From the NCBI GenBank assembly GCA_963761985.1, contig CAVXIT010000003.1:186001-250000 (forward strand): 64,000 nucleotides of DNA, given 5' to 3'. This stretch comes from JACCTH01 sp963761985. GTDB taxonomy: Bacteria; Actinomycetota; Acidimicrobiia; Spongiisociales; ZC4RG35. How positions within the stretch are numbered: the stretch's first letter is position 1; every line of letters begins with the position of its first letter. Shown here piece by piece: positions 37,099-46,584 of this stretch. The notes beneath the pieces are model-generated. The model made no database searches. It was not told where the DNA came from and was given only the letters and a program-made list of their open reading frames with translations. A program made the translations under genes and the position numbers.

Positions 37099-38406
37099 CT
37101 GGGTCGTACTTGGGGCTCGTCGATTCGCTCGATGATGAGCGGAGGAACCTCGGGCTGATGCTCGCTGATCTCGATCGCCCCGTCGAGGACGCGCAGCGCT
37201 TCTTCCAAGCGGGCGGGGTGGCGGTAGTGGAGCGTGAGGAGCGGTTGATCTTTTGCGACCTTCGCACCGGGCTTGACGTGGAGGGTGATTCCCACCGCCG
37301 GGTCGATTGTGTCCTCCTTGCGTTCGCGGCCGGCGCCCAGTCGCATCGCGGCCACGCCTACTTTGTAGGCGTCGAGGGTGCTCAGGTAGCCGGCAGCTTC
37401 GGCCGCTACTTCGGCTTGATGCGGTGCGCGAGGGAGGACCACCTCAGGATCCTCGATGACGCGGCGATCGCCGCCTTGGGCTTCGACGACTTTTCCGAAG
37501 AGCTCCAACGCGGTGCCGTCGTCGATTGTCTTGGCTAGCAACCCGGGATCTAGCTCCGCCACCGCCAGCATCTCTTCTCCCAAGGCGATGGTGACCTCGA
37601 GCAGATCGGCGGGTCCCTCGCCGCGCAACAAGGCGACCGACTCTTTGATCTCGTTGGCGTTTCCGACTTCGTTCCCGAGCGGCGTGTCCATCCGTGTCAG
37701 CAGCGCGACGGTCTTGACGTCGTAGGACTGGCCGATCCCGACCATCGTGCGAGCGAGCTCGCGGGCGCGTTCCAAGTCCTTCATGAACGCGCCGGACCCG
37801 ATCTTCACGTCAAGCACCAGACCGTCGAGATCCTCGGCCAGCTTCTTCGACATGATCGACGAAGAAATCAGTGGAATCGACTCGACCGTTCCGGTGGCGT
37901 CGCGCAGCCCGTAGAGCTTGCGATCGGCCGGCACGAGAGTTTCCGACTGCCCGGCGAGGACGATCCCGCAGTGGGTCAAGACCTCCCGAAATCGGTCGGG
38001 GTCGAGTGCGGTCGTGAACCCGGGAATCGATTCGAGCTTGTCGAGAGTGCCCCCAGTGTGACCCAGCCCGCGGCCCGACATCATCGGAATCGCGACTCCA
38101 CACGCCCCGACCATCGGCGCCAGCGGGATCGAGACCTTGTCGCCCACGCCGCCAGTCGAGTGCTTGTCGACCTTCGGACGATCGATGTCGGAAAAGTCGA
38201 GAACCTCGCCCGAACGAAGCATCGCCCCCGTCCAGGCCGCCAGCTCTTCGTGGTCGAGCCCGTTCAGGAATACGGCCATGGCCATCGCCGCCATCTGGTA
38301 GTCGGTCACTTTGCCGCTGGTGTACGAGTCGATCAGCCAGGCGATCTCGTCAGGCGGCCAGCACCAGGTGGTCGCGTTTGCGCTGGATCAGCTCGACCGC
38401 GTTCAT
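37095..38406 (-). CDS. deoA: Thymidine/pyrimidine-nucleoside phosphorylase (N-terminal frameshift)
   Basis: About 436 residues. Phosphate- and base-binding signature DKHSTGGVGDKVSIPLAP, SGRGLGHTGGTLDKLE, KIGSGAFMKDLERARELA. The ATG at 38406 overlaps the deoB stop (ATGA) and gives the family N-terminus MNAVELIQRKRDHLVLAA, then a TGA. Removing one T near 38350 continues into DEIAWLIDSYTSGKVTDYQM. Without that correction the frame opens only at 38309. Confidence 0.9.
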
Positions 38407-39572
38407 CGAACGCTCGAATAGAACGACACTCCTCGGGAGGGAGCGGGCAGATCCAGGCCTTCCGCAATGGTCGCGGCGACATCGCTGTATTGCTCCCGTG
38501 TCCCCAGGTTGACGCCGGCCGAGTTCATCCCACCGACCAGCAAGGGGACGTATTCGCGAGTGTGATCGGTGGATCCATCGGTGGGATCGTTGCCATGGTC
38601 TGCTGACAGAAAGAGAAGGTCTTCCGGCCGGAGGCCGTCGAGCAACGCCGGAATGAAAGAGTCGATCAGCTTCAAGCCGGCCGCATATCCGTCCGGGTTC
38701 TCGCGGTGGCCGTAGGTCATGTCGAGATCAACCAGGTTGGTGAAAATGATCCCCCGCTCCTGGCGGGTGAGAACTGCCTCCACCGTTTTGTTGAGCCCGT
38801 CTTCATCGCCCTCGGTGTGCACAGCTTCGGTCAAACCCTGTCCGGCGAAAAGGTCTTCGATTTTGCCGATCCCGTAAACGGATAGTCCCGCTTCCTTCGC
38901 ATGGTCGAGGATGGTGGGCCCACCGGGCTTGAGGGCAAAGTCGCGCCGGTCATACGTGCGCCGAAAGCTCCCGGGCTCGCCGGTGAAAGGACGGGCGATG
39001 ACCCGGCCGATCTGATACCGATCGCAGTGCTTGCGGGCGATCTCACAGAGCCGGTAGAGGTCGCCCAACGCGATGACATCGTTGTGGGCGGCGATCTGAA
39101 AAACCGAATCGGCCGAGGTGTAAAGGATGGGTTTGCCCGTCTCGAGGTGTTCTTGGCCGAGTTCGTCGAGGATGACCGTTCCAGAGGCGGCGTAGTTACC
39201 GATGAACTCGAAACCGGACTCTTGCTCGATCGGCTCGACAAGGTCATCGGGGAAGCCGGTCTCGGTGAAGGTCGCCTGGGGTTGTGTGGTGATGAGTCCG
39301 GCGATCTCCCAGTGGCCGGTCGTGGAGTCCTTTCCTGCCGAGGCTTCGGTCAGGCGGCCATAGGCCATCGACGGTTCGGCGACAGACTCCACGCCGAGGA
39401 GATCGCCATGGAGGTTTCCCAGGCCGGCTTTTTCCAGGTTGGGGAGATGGAGACCACCAACCGCCCGGCTTGTGTGGCCCAGAGTGTCCGAGCCCTCATC
39501 GCCGTACTCGCCCGCATCGGGCGCGGCCCCGACACCGACCGAATCCATCATCACCACGATTGCGCGCTTCAC
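38403..39572 (-). CDS. deoB: Phosphopentomutase
   Basis: 389 residues, GTG start. KRAIVVMMDSVGVGAAPDA, DTLGHTSRAVGG, EASAGKDSTTGHWEIAG, LVDLDMTYGHREN and FLSADHGNDPTD are DeoB metal and phosphate motifs. Interconverts deoxyribose-1-P and -5-P, feeding the products of deoA to catabolism. Same operon as deoA; divergent from the SRPBCC-PDZ-DinB gene, 84 bp between starts. Confidence 0.93.
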   Translation of the reverse strand: MKRAIVVMMDSVGVGAAPDAGEYGDEGSDTLGHTSRAVGGLHLPNLEKAGLGNLHGDLLGVESVAEPSMAYGRLTEASAGKDSTTGHWEIAGLITTQPQATFTETGFPDDLVEPIEQESGFEFIGNYAASGTVILDELGQEHLETGKPILYTSADSVFQIAAHNDVIALGDLYRLCEIARKHCDRYQIGRVIARPFTGEPGSFRRTYDRRDFALKPGGPTILDHAKEAGLSVYGIGKIEDLFAGQGLTEAVHTEGDEDGLNKTVEAVLTRQERGIIFTNLVDLDMTYGHRENPDGYAAGLKLIDSFIPALLDGLRPEDLLFLSADHGNDPTDGSTDHTREYVPLLVGGMNSAGVNLGTREQYSDVAATIAEGLDLPAPSRGVSFYSSVR

Positions 39573-39656
39573 GGTTTGACCAGTGACATTGGGCGAGTAT
39601 GGCGGCAGCTTCCGCCGTGTGCCCGGGGCGATAACCTCGCCGCTGGAGGTGTGGAC

Positions 39657-40862
39657 ATGACCAAGAAGAAGTCGATCGAGGTTTCGGGACTCGTGCAGGC
39701 AGAGCCTGCTGAGGTCTATCGGATGTTCACCAACTCGACGCATCTCCGCGAATGGCTGGCCGATACCGCCCTCGCCAAGGCCCATGAGGGTGGGCCGTTA
39801 TATCTCGAGTGGAACGATGGCAATGCGGCAACCGGTTCGTTCACCATGCTGGAGCCGGACAAGAAAGTGTCTTTCACGTGGCGGGGATCGGGGGAAGACG
39901 ACTACACCGATGTCGAGGTCGAGCTGACTCCCAGCGGCGCCGGCACCGAGGTGGTCGTGCGGCATTTCGGGTTCGGCAAGGGCAAGAAGTGGAAGCGGGC
40001 CCGGAAGGTTGCGCATAAGGCGTGGACGTCGTCTCTCGAGAATCTTGCCTCGGTGATCAGCACGGGGGAAGACCTTCGTTTTACCCGCAGGCCGATGCTG
40101 GGGGTGATGGTCGAGCGCGAAGTCGATGACGAGCGTGCGGCCGAGCTCGGGATTCCAATTCCTCATGGTGTCGAGCTCTCAGGAGTGGTCCCAGCGATGG
40201 GCGCGGAGGCGGTCGGACTCAAGGCGCACGACGTCATCGTCGCCCTGGCGGGGACCGATGTCCTTGGATGGACTTCTCTTACCGCGGCACTCCAACCTCA
40301 CCAGGCAGGTGACAAGGTGCCGGTGGTCTTCTACCGGGACGGTGCCGAGGAAAAAGTCGAAATGGAGCTCTCGGCGCGGCCCATGCCGGACATCCCAACG
40401 ACGGCATCGGAGCTGGCCGGTTTCTTGCGGAAGATGTACGCCGAGTTCGATGCCGAACTGGCCGCCTGTTTCGAAGGAATCTCAGAGGACGTAGCAGGAC
40501 GCAAGCCGGCCGCCGATGAATGGAGCGCCAAGGAAGTCGTGGCCCATCTGCTCGATGAAGAAGGCGACAGCCATGCGGAGATAATCGATTTGGTCAAGGG
40601 TGGGGAGCGGTTCTCGGACGCATCTTTCAGCAACTCCGATTTACGTGTCGCGGTGACCGCGTGGTCATACCCGACGGTTGCAGAGATGCTCGAAGCGCTC
40701 CGACACACAGAAGAGCAGACGGTATCGATCGTCGAACAGCTTCCCCCCGAGTTCGTTGCGCGCAAGAGCAGTTTTTGGCGGCTGGCCTACAACTTCACCC
40801 AAACGCCTGACCACAACAACGAGCACCTCGAGCAGATCCGGGCGGCGCTGGCGGTTACGTAA
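39657..40862 (+). CDS. SRPBCC (AHSA1) - PDZ - DinB three-domain fusion protein
   Basis: 401 residues. Residues ~1-140 are an activator-of-Hsp90-ATPase-like SRPBCC domain (EPAEVYRMFTNSTHLREWL, GGPLYLEWNDG, VSFTWRGSG). ~145-235 is a PDZ domain (GIPIPHGVELSGVVPAMGAE, LKAHDVIVALAGTDV). ~245-401 is a DinB-like four-helix domain (RKPAADEWSAKEVVAHLLDE, ending in DHNNEHLEQIRAAL). No signal peptide, so cytosolic. Metal ligands of active DinB are only partly visible. GGAGGT precedes the ATG. I know of no characterised protein with this exact architecture. Confidence 0.85.
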   Translation: MTKKKSIEVSGLVQAEPAEVYRMFTNSTHLREWLADTALAKAHEGGPLYLEWNDGNAATGSFTMLEPDKKVSFTWRGSGEDDYTDVEVELTPSGAGTEVVVRHFGFGKGKKWKRARKVAHKAWTSSLENLASVISTGEDLRFTRRPMLGVMVEREVDDERAAELGIPIPHGVELSGVVPAMGAEAVGLKAHDVIVALAGTDVLGWTSLTAALQPHQAGDKVPVVFYRDGAEEKVEMELSARPMPDIPTTASELAGFLRKMYAEFDAELAACFEGISEDVAGRKPAADEWSAKEVVAHLLDEEGDSHAEIIDLVKGGERFSDASFSNSDLRVAVTAWSYPTVAEMLEALRHTEEQTVSIVEQLPPEFVARKSSFWRLAYNFTQTPDHNNEHLEQIRAALAVT

Positions 40863-41103
40863 GCACTATTCCTTCTGCTCGTAACCGAGCGGCCTGCTCG
40901 TCGGCATGGGGTGAGACGAGCTTTCCACCATGGCCGACCACTCGCCACCACGGCACGTCCTCGCCAGTGATACTCAGTATGCGTCCGACCCCGCGCGCTC
41001 TGCCCGGAAAGCCCGCCATCTCCGCCACTTCGCCATAGGTGTGGATCTCGCCCCAGCGGAGTGAGCGCAGGACCGAAAGCACCGACTCTTCGAACTCGCT
41101 CAC
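40855..41103 (-). CDS. Alkyltransferase-like (ATL) protein
   Basis: 82 residues, GTG start. The MGMT/Ogt DNA-binding domain with LRSLRWGEIHTYGEVAEMAG and GRARGVGRIL, but the alkyl-acceptor cysteine box PCHRV reads PWWRVV: Trp in place of Cys, the mark of ATL proteins. ATLs bind O6-alkylguanine and flag it for nucleotide excision repair. Start lies 10 bp after upp on the same strand. Confidence 0.88.
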   Translation of the reverse strand: MSEFEESVLSVLRSLRWGEIHTYGEVAEMAGFPGRARGVGRILSITGEDVPWWRVVGHGGKLVSPHADEQAARLRAEGIVLT

Positions 41104-41113
41104 CCTAAGTTCA

Positions 41114-41734
41114 TCAGGCGGTGCCGAAGAGGCGGTCTCCCATATCGCCGAGACCAGGTTGGATATAGAACGCATCGCTCAGGCTGCGATCGAGCGCCGC
41201 GGTGACGACCCGAACATCGGGATGGCGCTCCTCCATCACTTCGATGCCGGCCGGTGCCGAGACCACGCAAACCGCGGTGATGTCGGTCGCGCCTTTGGCC
41301 TTGACCTGGTCGCACGCCCAGGCGAGCGAACCCCCGGTCGCCAGCATCGGCTCGAGGATGAGCACGCGCGCGTCGGCCATGGGCGGGAACTTCGTGTAGT
41401 ACTCCATCGGCTCGGCGGTTTCCTCGTTGCGCTGGACACCGGCGTAACCGATGCGCGCGTCGGGAATGAGATCGAGGGCGGCATCGATCAGCCCCAAACC
41501 GGCGCGAAAAACAGCGACGACGACGATGGGCCGCCCGAGCGCGGAGCCTGTGGTCGGCTCGAGCGGAGTCTCGATCCGCTTTTCGATCTCCGGAAGATCT
41601 GAAGTCGCTTCCGCCACGAGCAGATAGGCGAGGCGGCGCGCCGTCTCCCGAAAATTCGGGGTGTTGGTCGACCGATCACGGAGAATCGTGAGGTAGTGGC
41701 GGCTGAGCGGATGGTCGAGGACGGTCAGCGGCAT
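41114..41734 (-). CDS. upp: Uracil phosphoribosyltransferase
   Basis: 206 residues. MPLTVLDHPLSRHYLTILRD, VVVAVFRAGLGLIDA, YYTKFPPMADARVLILEPML and the PRPP-binding loop ILEPMLATGGSLAWA are typical. Converts uracil and PRPP to UMP, completing pyrimidine salvage with cdd and deoA. Divergent from the molybdopterin enzyme, 38 bp between starts. Confidence 0.94.
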   Translation of the reverse strand: MPLTVLDHPLSRHYLTILRDRSTNTPNFRETARRLAYLLVAEATSDLPEIEKRIETPLEPTTGSALGRPIVVVAVFRAGLGLIDAALDLIPDARIGYAGVQRNEETAEPMEYYTKFPPMADARVLILEPMLATGGSLAWACDQVKAKGATDITAVCVVSAPAGIEVMEERHPDVRVVTAALDRSLSDAFYIQPGLGDMGDRLFGTA

Positions 41735-41772
41735 GGCCGACGAGCGTAGTTCGAGCGAATAGTCTGGGGCCT

Positions 41773-43773
41773 ATGGTCACCCAGGTCCTCGGAACGTGTC
41801 ATCACGACTGCCCGGACAGCTGTGGCTGGGTGGCGACCGTCGAGGACGGGGTCGCTATCAAGCTGCGCGGCAATCCTGATCATCCTTACAGCCGCGGAGA
41901 GCTCTGCCCGAAGGTCAATCGCTTTCTGGACCGGGTCTATCACCCCGACCGGTTGCTTTACCCGCTGATCAGAACGGGGCGCAAGGGCAGCGGCGAGTTC
42001 CGCCGGGCTTCTTGGGACGAGGCCCTGAACCTGGTGGCCGATCGGGTCGGCCAGATCGTGGCTGAGCACGGCGGCGAGGCCGTCTTCCCGTGGTGGGATG
42101 CGGGCACTCAGGGGTTGATCCAAATGAGCTCGCTCGATCGGCGCTTTTTCGCCAATCTCGGAGCCAGTCGATTGACCGGTTCGCTTTGCGGAGGAACGGC
42201 CAAAGCAGGTATGGCCTCAACCTATGGGTCAGGCCTAGGTGCCGACCCGACCGAGATTCGACATGCCCGTTACATCATTTTGTGGGCGACGAACACCCGC
42301 CTCACCAACCGACACCTCTGGCCTTTCGTCGAAGAGGCGCGTAAGAACGGTGCCAAGGTCGTGGTGATCGACCCGATCAGGACCATGACCGCTGGCTCGG
42401 CCGATTGGTTCCTCCAGCCGCTCCCCGGAACCGACATTGCGTTGATGCTGGCGATCATGAACGTGCTCATCCGCGACGACCTCATCGATCACGACTATGT
42501 GTCGAACCACGCGTCGGGTTTCGAAGAGCTAAAAGCGCATGTCGCCGATCGCACCCCGGCGTGGGCGTCGGAGATCTGTGGCCTCCCGGTCGAGGACATC
42601 GAGACGCTGGCCCGCGAGTACGGAACGACGACGCCGAGCTTCATCCGAACCTTGATCGGTGCCGAGCATCGCGAACAAGGCGCAATGTTCTTCCGCACCC
42701 TGGCGATTCTGCCGGTGCTCACGGGTTCGTGGCGGCACCGGGGCGGAGGCCTGGCCCGTTCGGTTGGCTCCTGGGCGGACCCCCAGGTCAACGACTCAGC
42801 TTTCGACGTTGCCAGTGACAGCCGGGAAATCTCGATGAATCATCTCGGTCGATCTTTGCTGGAAGATGGCATCAAAGCGTTGTTTGTCTGGAACGGGAAC
42901 CCGCTGGTGTCGGTACCGAGCGCTGACCTGACCCGGCGCGGCCTCGAGCGCGAGGATTTGTTCACCGTCGTAAGCGAGCAATTTCTCACCGACACTGCCC
43001 GCTATGCCGACGTCGTCTTTCCGGCCACCACCGAACTCGAACATGTCGATGTGATCCCTTCTTGGGGTCATCTCTATCTCGGTTGGAACGAACCGGCCAT
43101 CGCTCCATTGGGAGAGACGGTTCCCAACACCGAACTCTGGCGACGGCTGGCGAAGGCCATGGGCATGACCGACCCCGAGTTCGACATCGAAGACGAAGCG
43201 CTGATTCGCATGGCTCTGGTCGACACCGACATCGAGGAGATGCGCACCAAGGGTTACGTCCGGCTCAACCTGCCTGAGGTCTTGATGCCATATGCCGAGG
43301 GCGGGTTCCGAACCGACGACGGCAAGGCGGCGCTCTACTCGGGGCAATTGGAGGCGGAAGGTCATGGCGGGCTTCCGGTGTTCCGCCCCTCAAAAGAAGG
43401 CGCGACCAGCGAGGCGCGTGCGCAGTTCCCGCTGATGTTGATGACACCCAAGAACCATGTCCGTTTCCTCAACTCGTCCTACTCCCACCATCACGGAGAA
43501 AAGGAGGATGGCCCCTATTTCGAGATCGATCCCGCCGATGCTTCCACTCGCGGGATCGACGAGGGGGATTACGTCCGGGTTTGGAACGAGCGGGCGGAGT
43601 TGACATTGCGGGCCAAACTCAGCGACCGGTTGCGACCGGGTTTGGCGCTTATCCCCTGGGGTTGGTGGATGGACGCCGCCCACGCCAACGCCCTCACCAA
43701 CGACACTTTGACCGACTGGGGCGGGGGAGTCGCTTACTCCGACACTCTGGTCGAGGCGGCCAAGGCGGACTAG
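41773..43773 (+). CDS. Molybdopterin oxidoreductase (formate dehydrogenase/BisC family)
   Basis: 666 residues. N-terminal 4Fe-4S site Cys9-x3-Cys13-x3-Cys17 and Cys45 (GELCPK), then the Mo-bisMGD domains (ILWATNTRLTNRH, VVIDPIRTMTAGSADWF, VFPATTELEHVD) and a C-terminal molybdopterin-binding beta-barrel (LNSSYSHHHGEKEDGPYFEI). No Tat signal, so cytosolic. No electron-transfer subunits or cofactor genes lie nearby. SLCGGTAKAG may hold the Mo ligand. Substrate unknown. Confidence 0.85.
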   Translation: MVTQVLGTCHHDCPDSCGWVATVEDGVAIKLRGNPDHPYSRGELCPKVNRFLDRVYHPDRLLYPLIRTGRKGSGEFRRASWDEALNLVADRVGQIVAEHGGEAVFPWWDAGTQGLIQMSSLDRRFFANLGASRLTGSLCGGTAKAGMASTYGSGLGADPTEIRHARYIILWATNTRLTNRHLWPFVEEARKNGAKVVVIDPIRTMTAGSADWFLQPLPGTDIALMLAIMNVLIRDDLIDHDYVSNHASGFEELKAHVADRTPAWASEICGLPVEDIETLAREYGTTTPSFIRTLIGAEHREQGAMFFRTLAILPVLTGSWRHRGGGLARSVGSWADPQVNDSAFDVASDSREISMNHLGRSLLEDGIKALFVWNGNPLVSVPSADLTRRGLEREDLFTVVSEQFLTDTARYADVVFPATTELEHVDVIPSWGHLYLGWNEPAIAPLGETVPNTELWRRLAKAMGMTDPEFDIEDEALIRMALVDTDIEEMRTKGYVRLNLPEVLMPYAEGGFRTDDGKAALYSGQLEAEGHGGLPVFRPSKEGATSEARAQFPLMLMTPKNHVRFLNSSYSHHHGEKEDGPYFEIDPADASTRGIDEGDYVRVWNERAELTLRAKLSDRLRPGLALIPWGWWMDAAHANALTNDTLTDWGGGVAYSDTLVEAAKAD

Positions 43774-43832
43774 TCCCTCGTTCTGTGGGCTGGTAGCGGT
43801 GTACAACACCCTTACCAACCCTGGGTTCGCAA

Positions 43833-46554
43833 TCAGCCGGTGTTGCGCATGCCGGCGGCGATCCCGTTGACGGTCAAGAAGCAGGGCACGTTGGAGCGTG
43901 TCATTGGGATCCTGCTTGCGGCTTCTCTCCAGCAGCGAGATCTGGAGATAGTTGATCGGGTCGAGATAGATGTTGCGCACATCGAGGGTGCGGGCCAGCA
44001 ACGGATTCGAACCGAGGACTTCGCGGCCGGTGAGCTTGGTCACCTCAGTCACAGTCAATTCGTACTCAGCCTTGATGACGTCGAAGAGATGTCGGTGCTC
44101 GGCCGCCACCAGACGGTTGACATAGCGCTCGGCGATCGAGAGATCGGTCTTGGCCAGGGTCATCTCGACGTTGGCCAGAAACGTCTGCAGATAAAGGAAA
44201 CGGTCGGCCATATCGGCCAAGGTGTCGCCATGCTTGGCGGCGGCCGCCGCCAAGCCGGTGCCAACCCCAAACCAGCCGGGGATGATCTGACGAGATTGGG
44301 TCCAGCCAAACACCCAGGGGATGGCGCGCAAATCGCTCAGACCGCCGCCGCCACCCGGACGGCGGGACGGACGGGAACCGAAGTTCATGGCTCCCAGCTC
44401 TTCGACCGGGGTCGAGCTCAGGTAGTAGGGGATGAGATCGGGGTGATCAACCAACGACCGATAGCTTTGATAGGCCGCGTCGGAGAACGCTTCCATCGCC
44501 TCTGTCCAACGCTCGAGCACGTCTTTGGGTTGACGCGAAGTTCGATGCAGGAGGGACGCTTCGAGCACCGAGGCCAGGACGAGCTCGAGGTTGCGCGCCG
44601 CGAGTCGGGGGAGCCCGTATTTGTCAGAGATCACTTCCCCTTGCTCTGTGACCTTGATGGTGCCATCGACGGTTCCATAGGGTTGGGCGAGCACCGCAGT
44701 GTGCGACGGCCCACCGCCGCGCCCGATCGTGCCACCTCTGCCATGAAACAATCGAAGATGGACGCCGTGCTTTTCGGCCGCATTGCGCAAGAGACGCTGG
44801 GCCTTGTAGATCTCCCACTGCGAGGTGGTGATCCCACCTTCCTTGTTGGAATCGGAGTAGCCGAGCATCACTTCCTGGAGGTTCCCGCGTAGCTGGATGA
44901 TCCGGCGGTAAGGACCGACACTCAGCAGCCGGTCGAGGAGTTCGCCCGCCTGTCGTAGCTCAGCGATCGTCTCGAACAGAGGGACGAAACTGATCCGGGC
45001 CAGGTCCTGGTCGAGGTCGACGAGCCCCGCTTCGCGCGCCAATACCGCGGCAGCGAGAACGTCGTCGACTCCCTGGGCCATGCTGATGATGTAGGACTCG
45101 ATCACCGGTCCAAACCGGTCGAGCGCTTCGCGAATGGTGACGAAGGTTTGCAAGGTGATAGCCGACTCGCCCTCGAGCGTGCTCACCGGAGCCGACAATG
45201 GTCGCGGGTTGGTCAACTCGGCCGCGAGCATCGTCTCGCGGGTGTCGCGGTCGGCCGAATAGGTGAGTCCGATGCGGGCGTAGAGGTCGGCAACGCATTC
45301 ATGAAGTCGAGCGGAGTGCTGGCGGATGTCCAGCGTGGCGAGATGGAAACCGAAGGTCGACACCCGCCGGCGCAAACGGGCGAGAGCACCTTCGGCCATG
45401 AGCTCCCCGTCGTTGTCCCGCAACGACCTATCCATAAGCTCGAGCTCGTTCATTAGGTCGACAGGCAGCCGGTAGATCGGACCGGGCCGACCTCCTTGCA
45501 GGATCGCCTGCCGGGTGTTGATCAGACGTTGATGAATAAAGGCGCACTTGAGCCGGTAGGGCTCGTTCGCATTCAGATCGCGAAATCGTTGCCAAACCGA
45601 CGGAAGCTCTTGTTGGTCAACTCGGAGCGATTCTTCGAGTTCGCCGCCGATGGATTTGATCCGGGTCGAAACCGAGATCTCTTCGGCCAGCGCCTCCACT
45701 GCGATGATCAGGTTGCGCAGGCCATGATCGTGGGCGAGCTCGAGGGTCGCCATGGTCACTTCCGGCGTCACCGCGGGGTTCCCGTCACGATCCCCGCCGA
45801 CCCATGTGCCGAACCGGATCGCCGGGCGATCCGACTGTGAATCCTTTTTGGCGCCGAGACGTTTGAGATTGAGTGCAATGTCCTCCCCGAGCTCGGGTAA
45901 CACGCTCGTGAACAACTGGTCGAGATAGAAGATCACCGACTTGACCTCGTCATCGGGACTGGGTCGGGTCGCCCGCAGCTCGTCGGTCTGCCAAATCTGG
46001 TCGATCAGCTCGGCGACGCGCCGATCGATCCTGGCGCGAGCGAGTTCGGAGGTGGTCGGTTCTAGTCGCTCGCCCAACAAGTCGGCGATGTAACGAAGCT
46101 TGGTGAGGATCGACCGGCGAGCGGCCTCGGTGGGGTGCGCGGTGAACACCGGGCGAACCTCGAGTCGGTCGACCATCGACTCGATCTCGCTGGGGTCGAG
46201 GTTGGCCTCGAGGATGCGATCGACGGTCGAGCCCAGGATGCGTTCGCTTTCGGCTAGTTCCTCAACTCGATGAGTCTGTTCGGCGACGTTGGCCAGGTAA
46301 AAGTAGGCGGAGAAAGCCCGGACGGCTTCGATCGTCGTGTCGAGATCGAGCCGGTCAAGCAAGACAGTGAGACGATCGTCGGCGGTGTCGTCGCCCGCCA
46401 TACGGTTCGCCTTGGTCAACGCTCGAATCTCTTCGATCAGCTGGAGCAGGTCGGAGCCATGCTGGCGGGTCAGCGCTTGCCCTAGTTCGTTGCCGAGACG
46501 GCGTATGTCGCTACGCAGCGCGTCGTCGCGAGTTTGCGGGCCAGAGCTCGACAT
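43833..46554 (-). CDS. ppc: Phosphoenolpyruvate carboxylase (C-terminal frameshift)
   Basis: About 906 residues; anaplerotic CO2 fixation on PEP to oxaloacetate. Catalytic motifs: VFTAHPTEAARRSIL (His), FGTWVGGDRDGNP, MLGYSDSNKEGGI (Lys/Asp region), FHGRGGTIGRGGGP. The C-terminal signature LTVNGIAAGMRNTG is out of frame: an extra T near 43880 shifts the open frame after LQRALLL. The corrected stop is 43833. ATG 46554; the ORF upstream to 47277 is antisense to ffh. Divergent from ffh, 30 bp. Confidence 0.92.
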
Positions 46555-46584
46555 TGTCGAAGGGTAGGTACCCTCGTCCCGACC

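Noticed and set aside
43840..44892. 350-codon plus-strand ORF
   Set aside because: Antisense shadow of ppc; no protein-like motif, whereas ppc matches its family along its full length.
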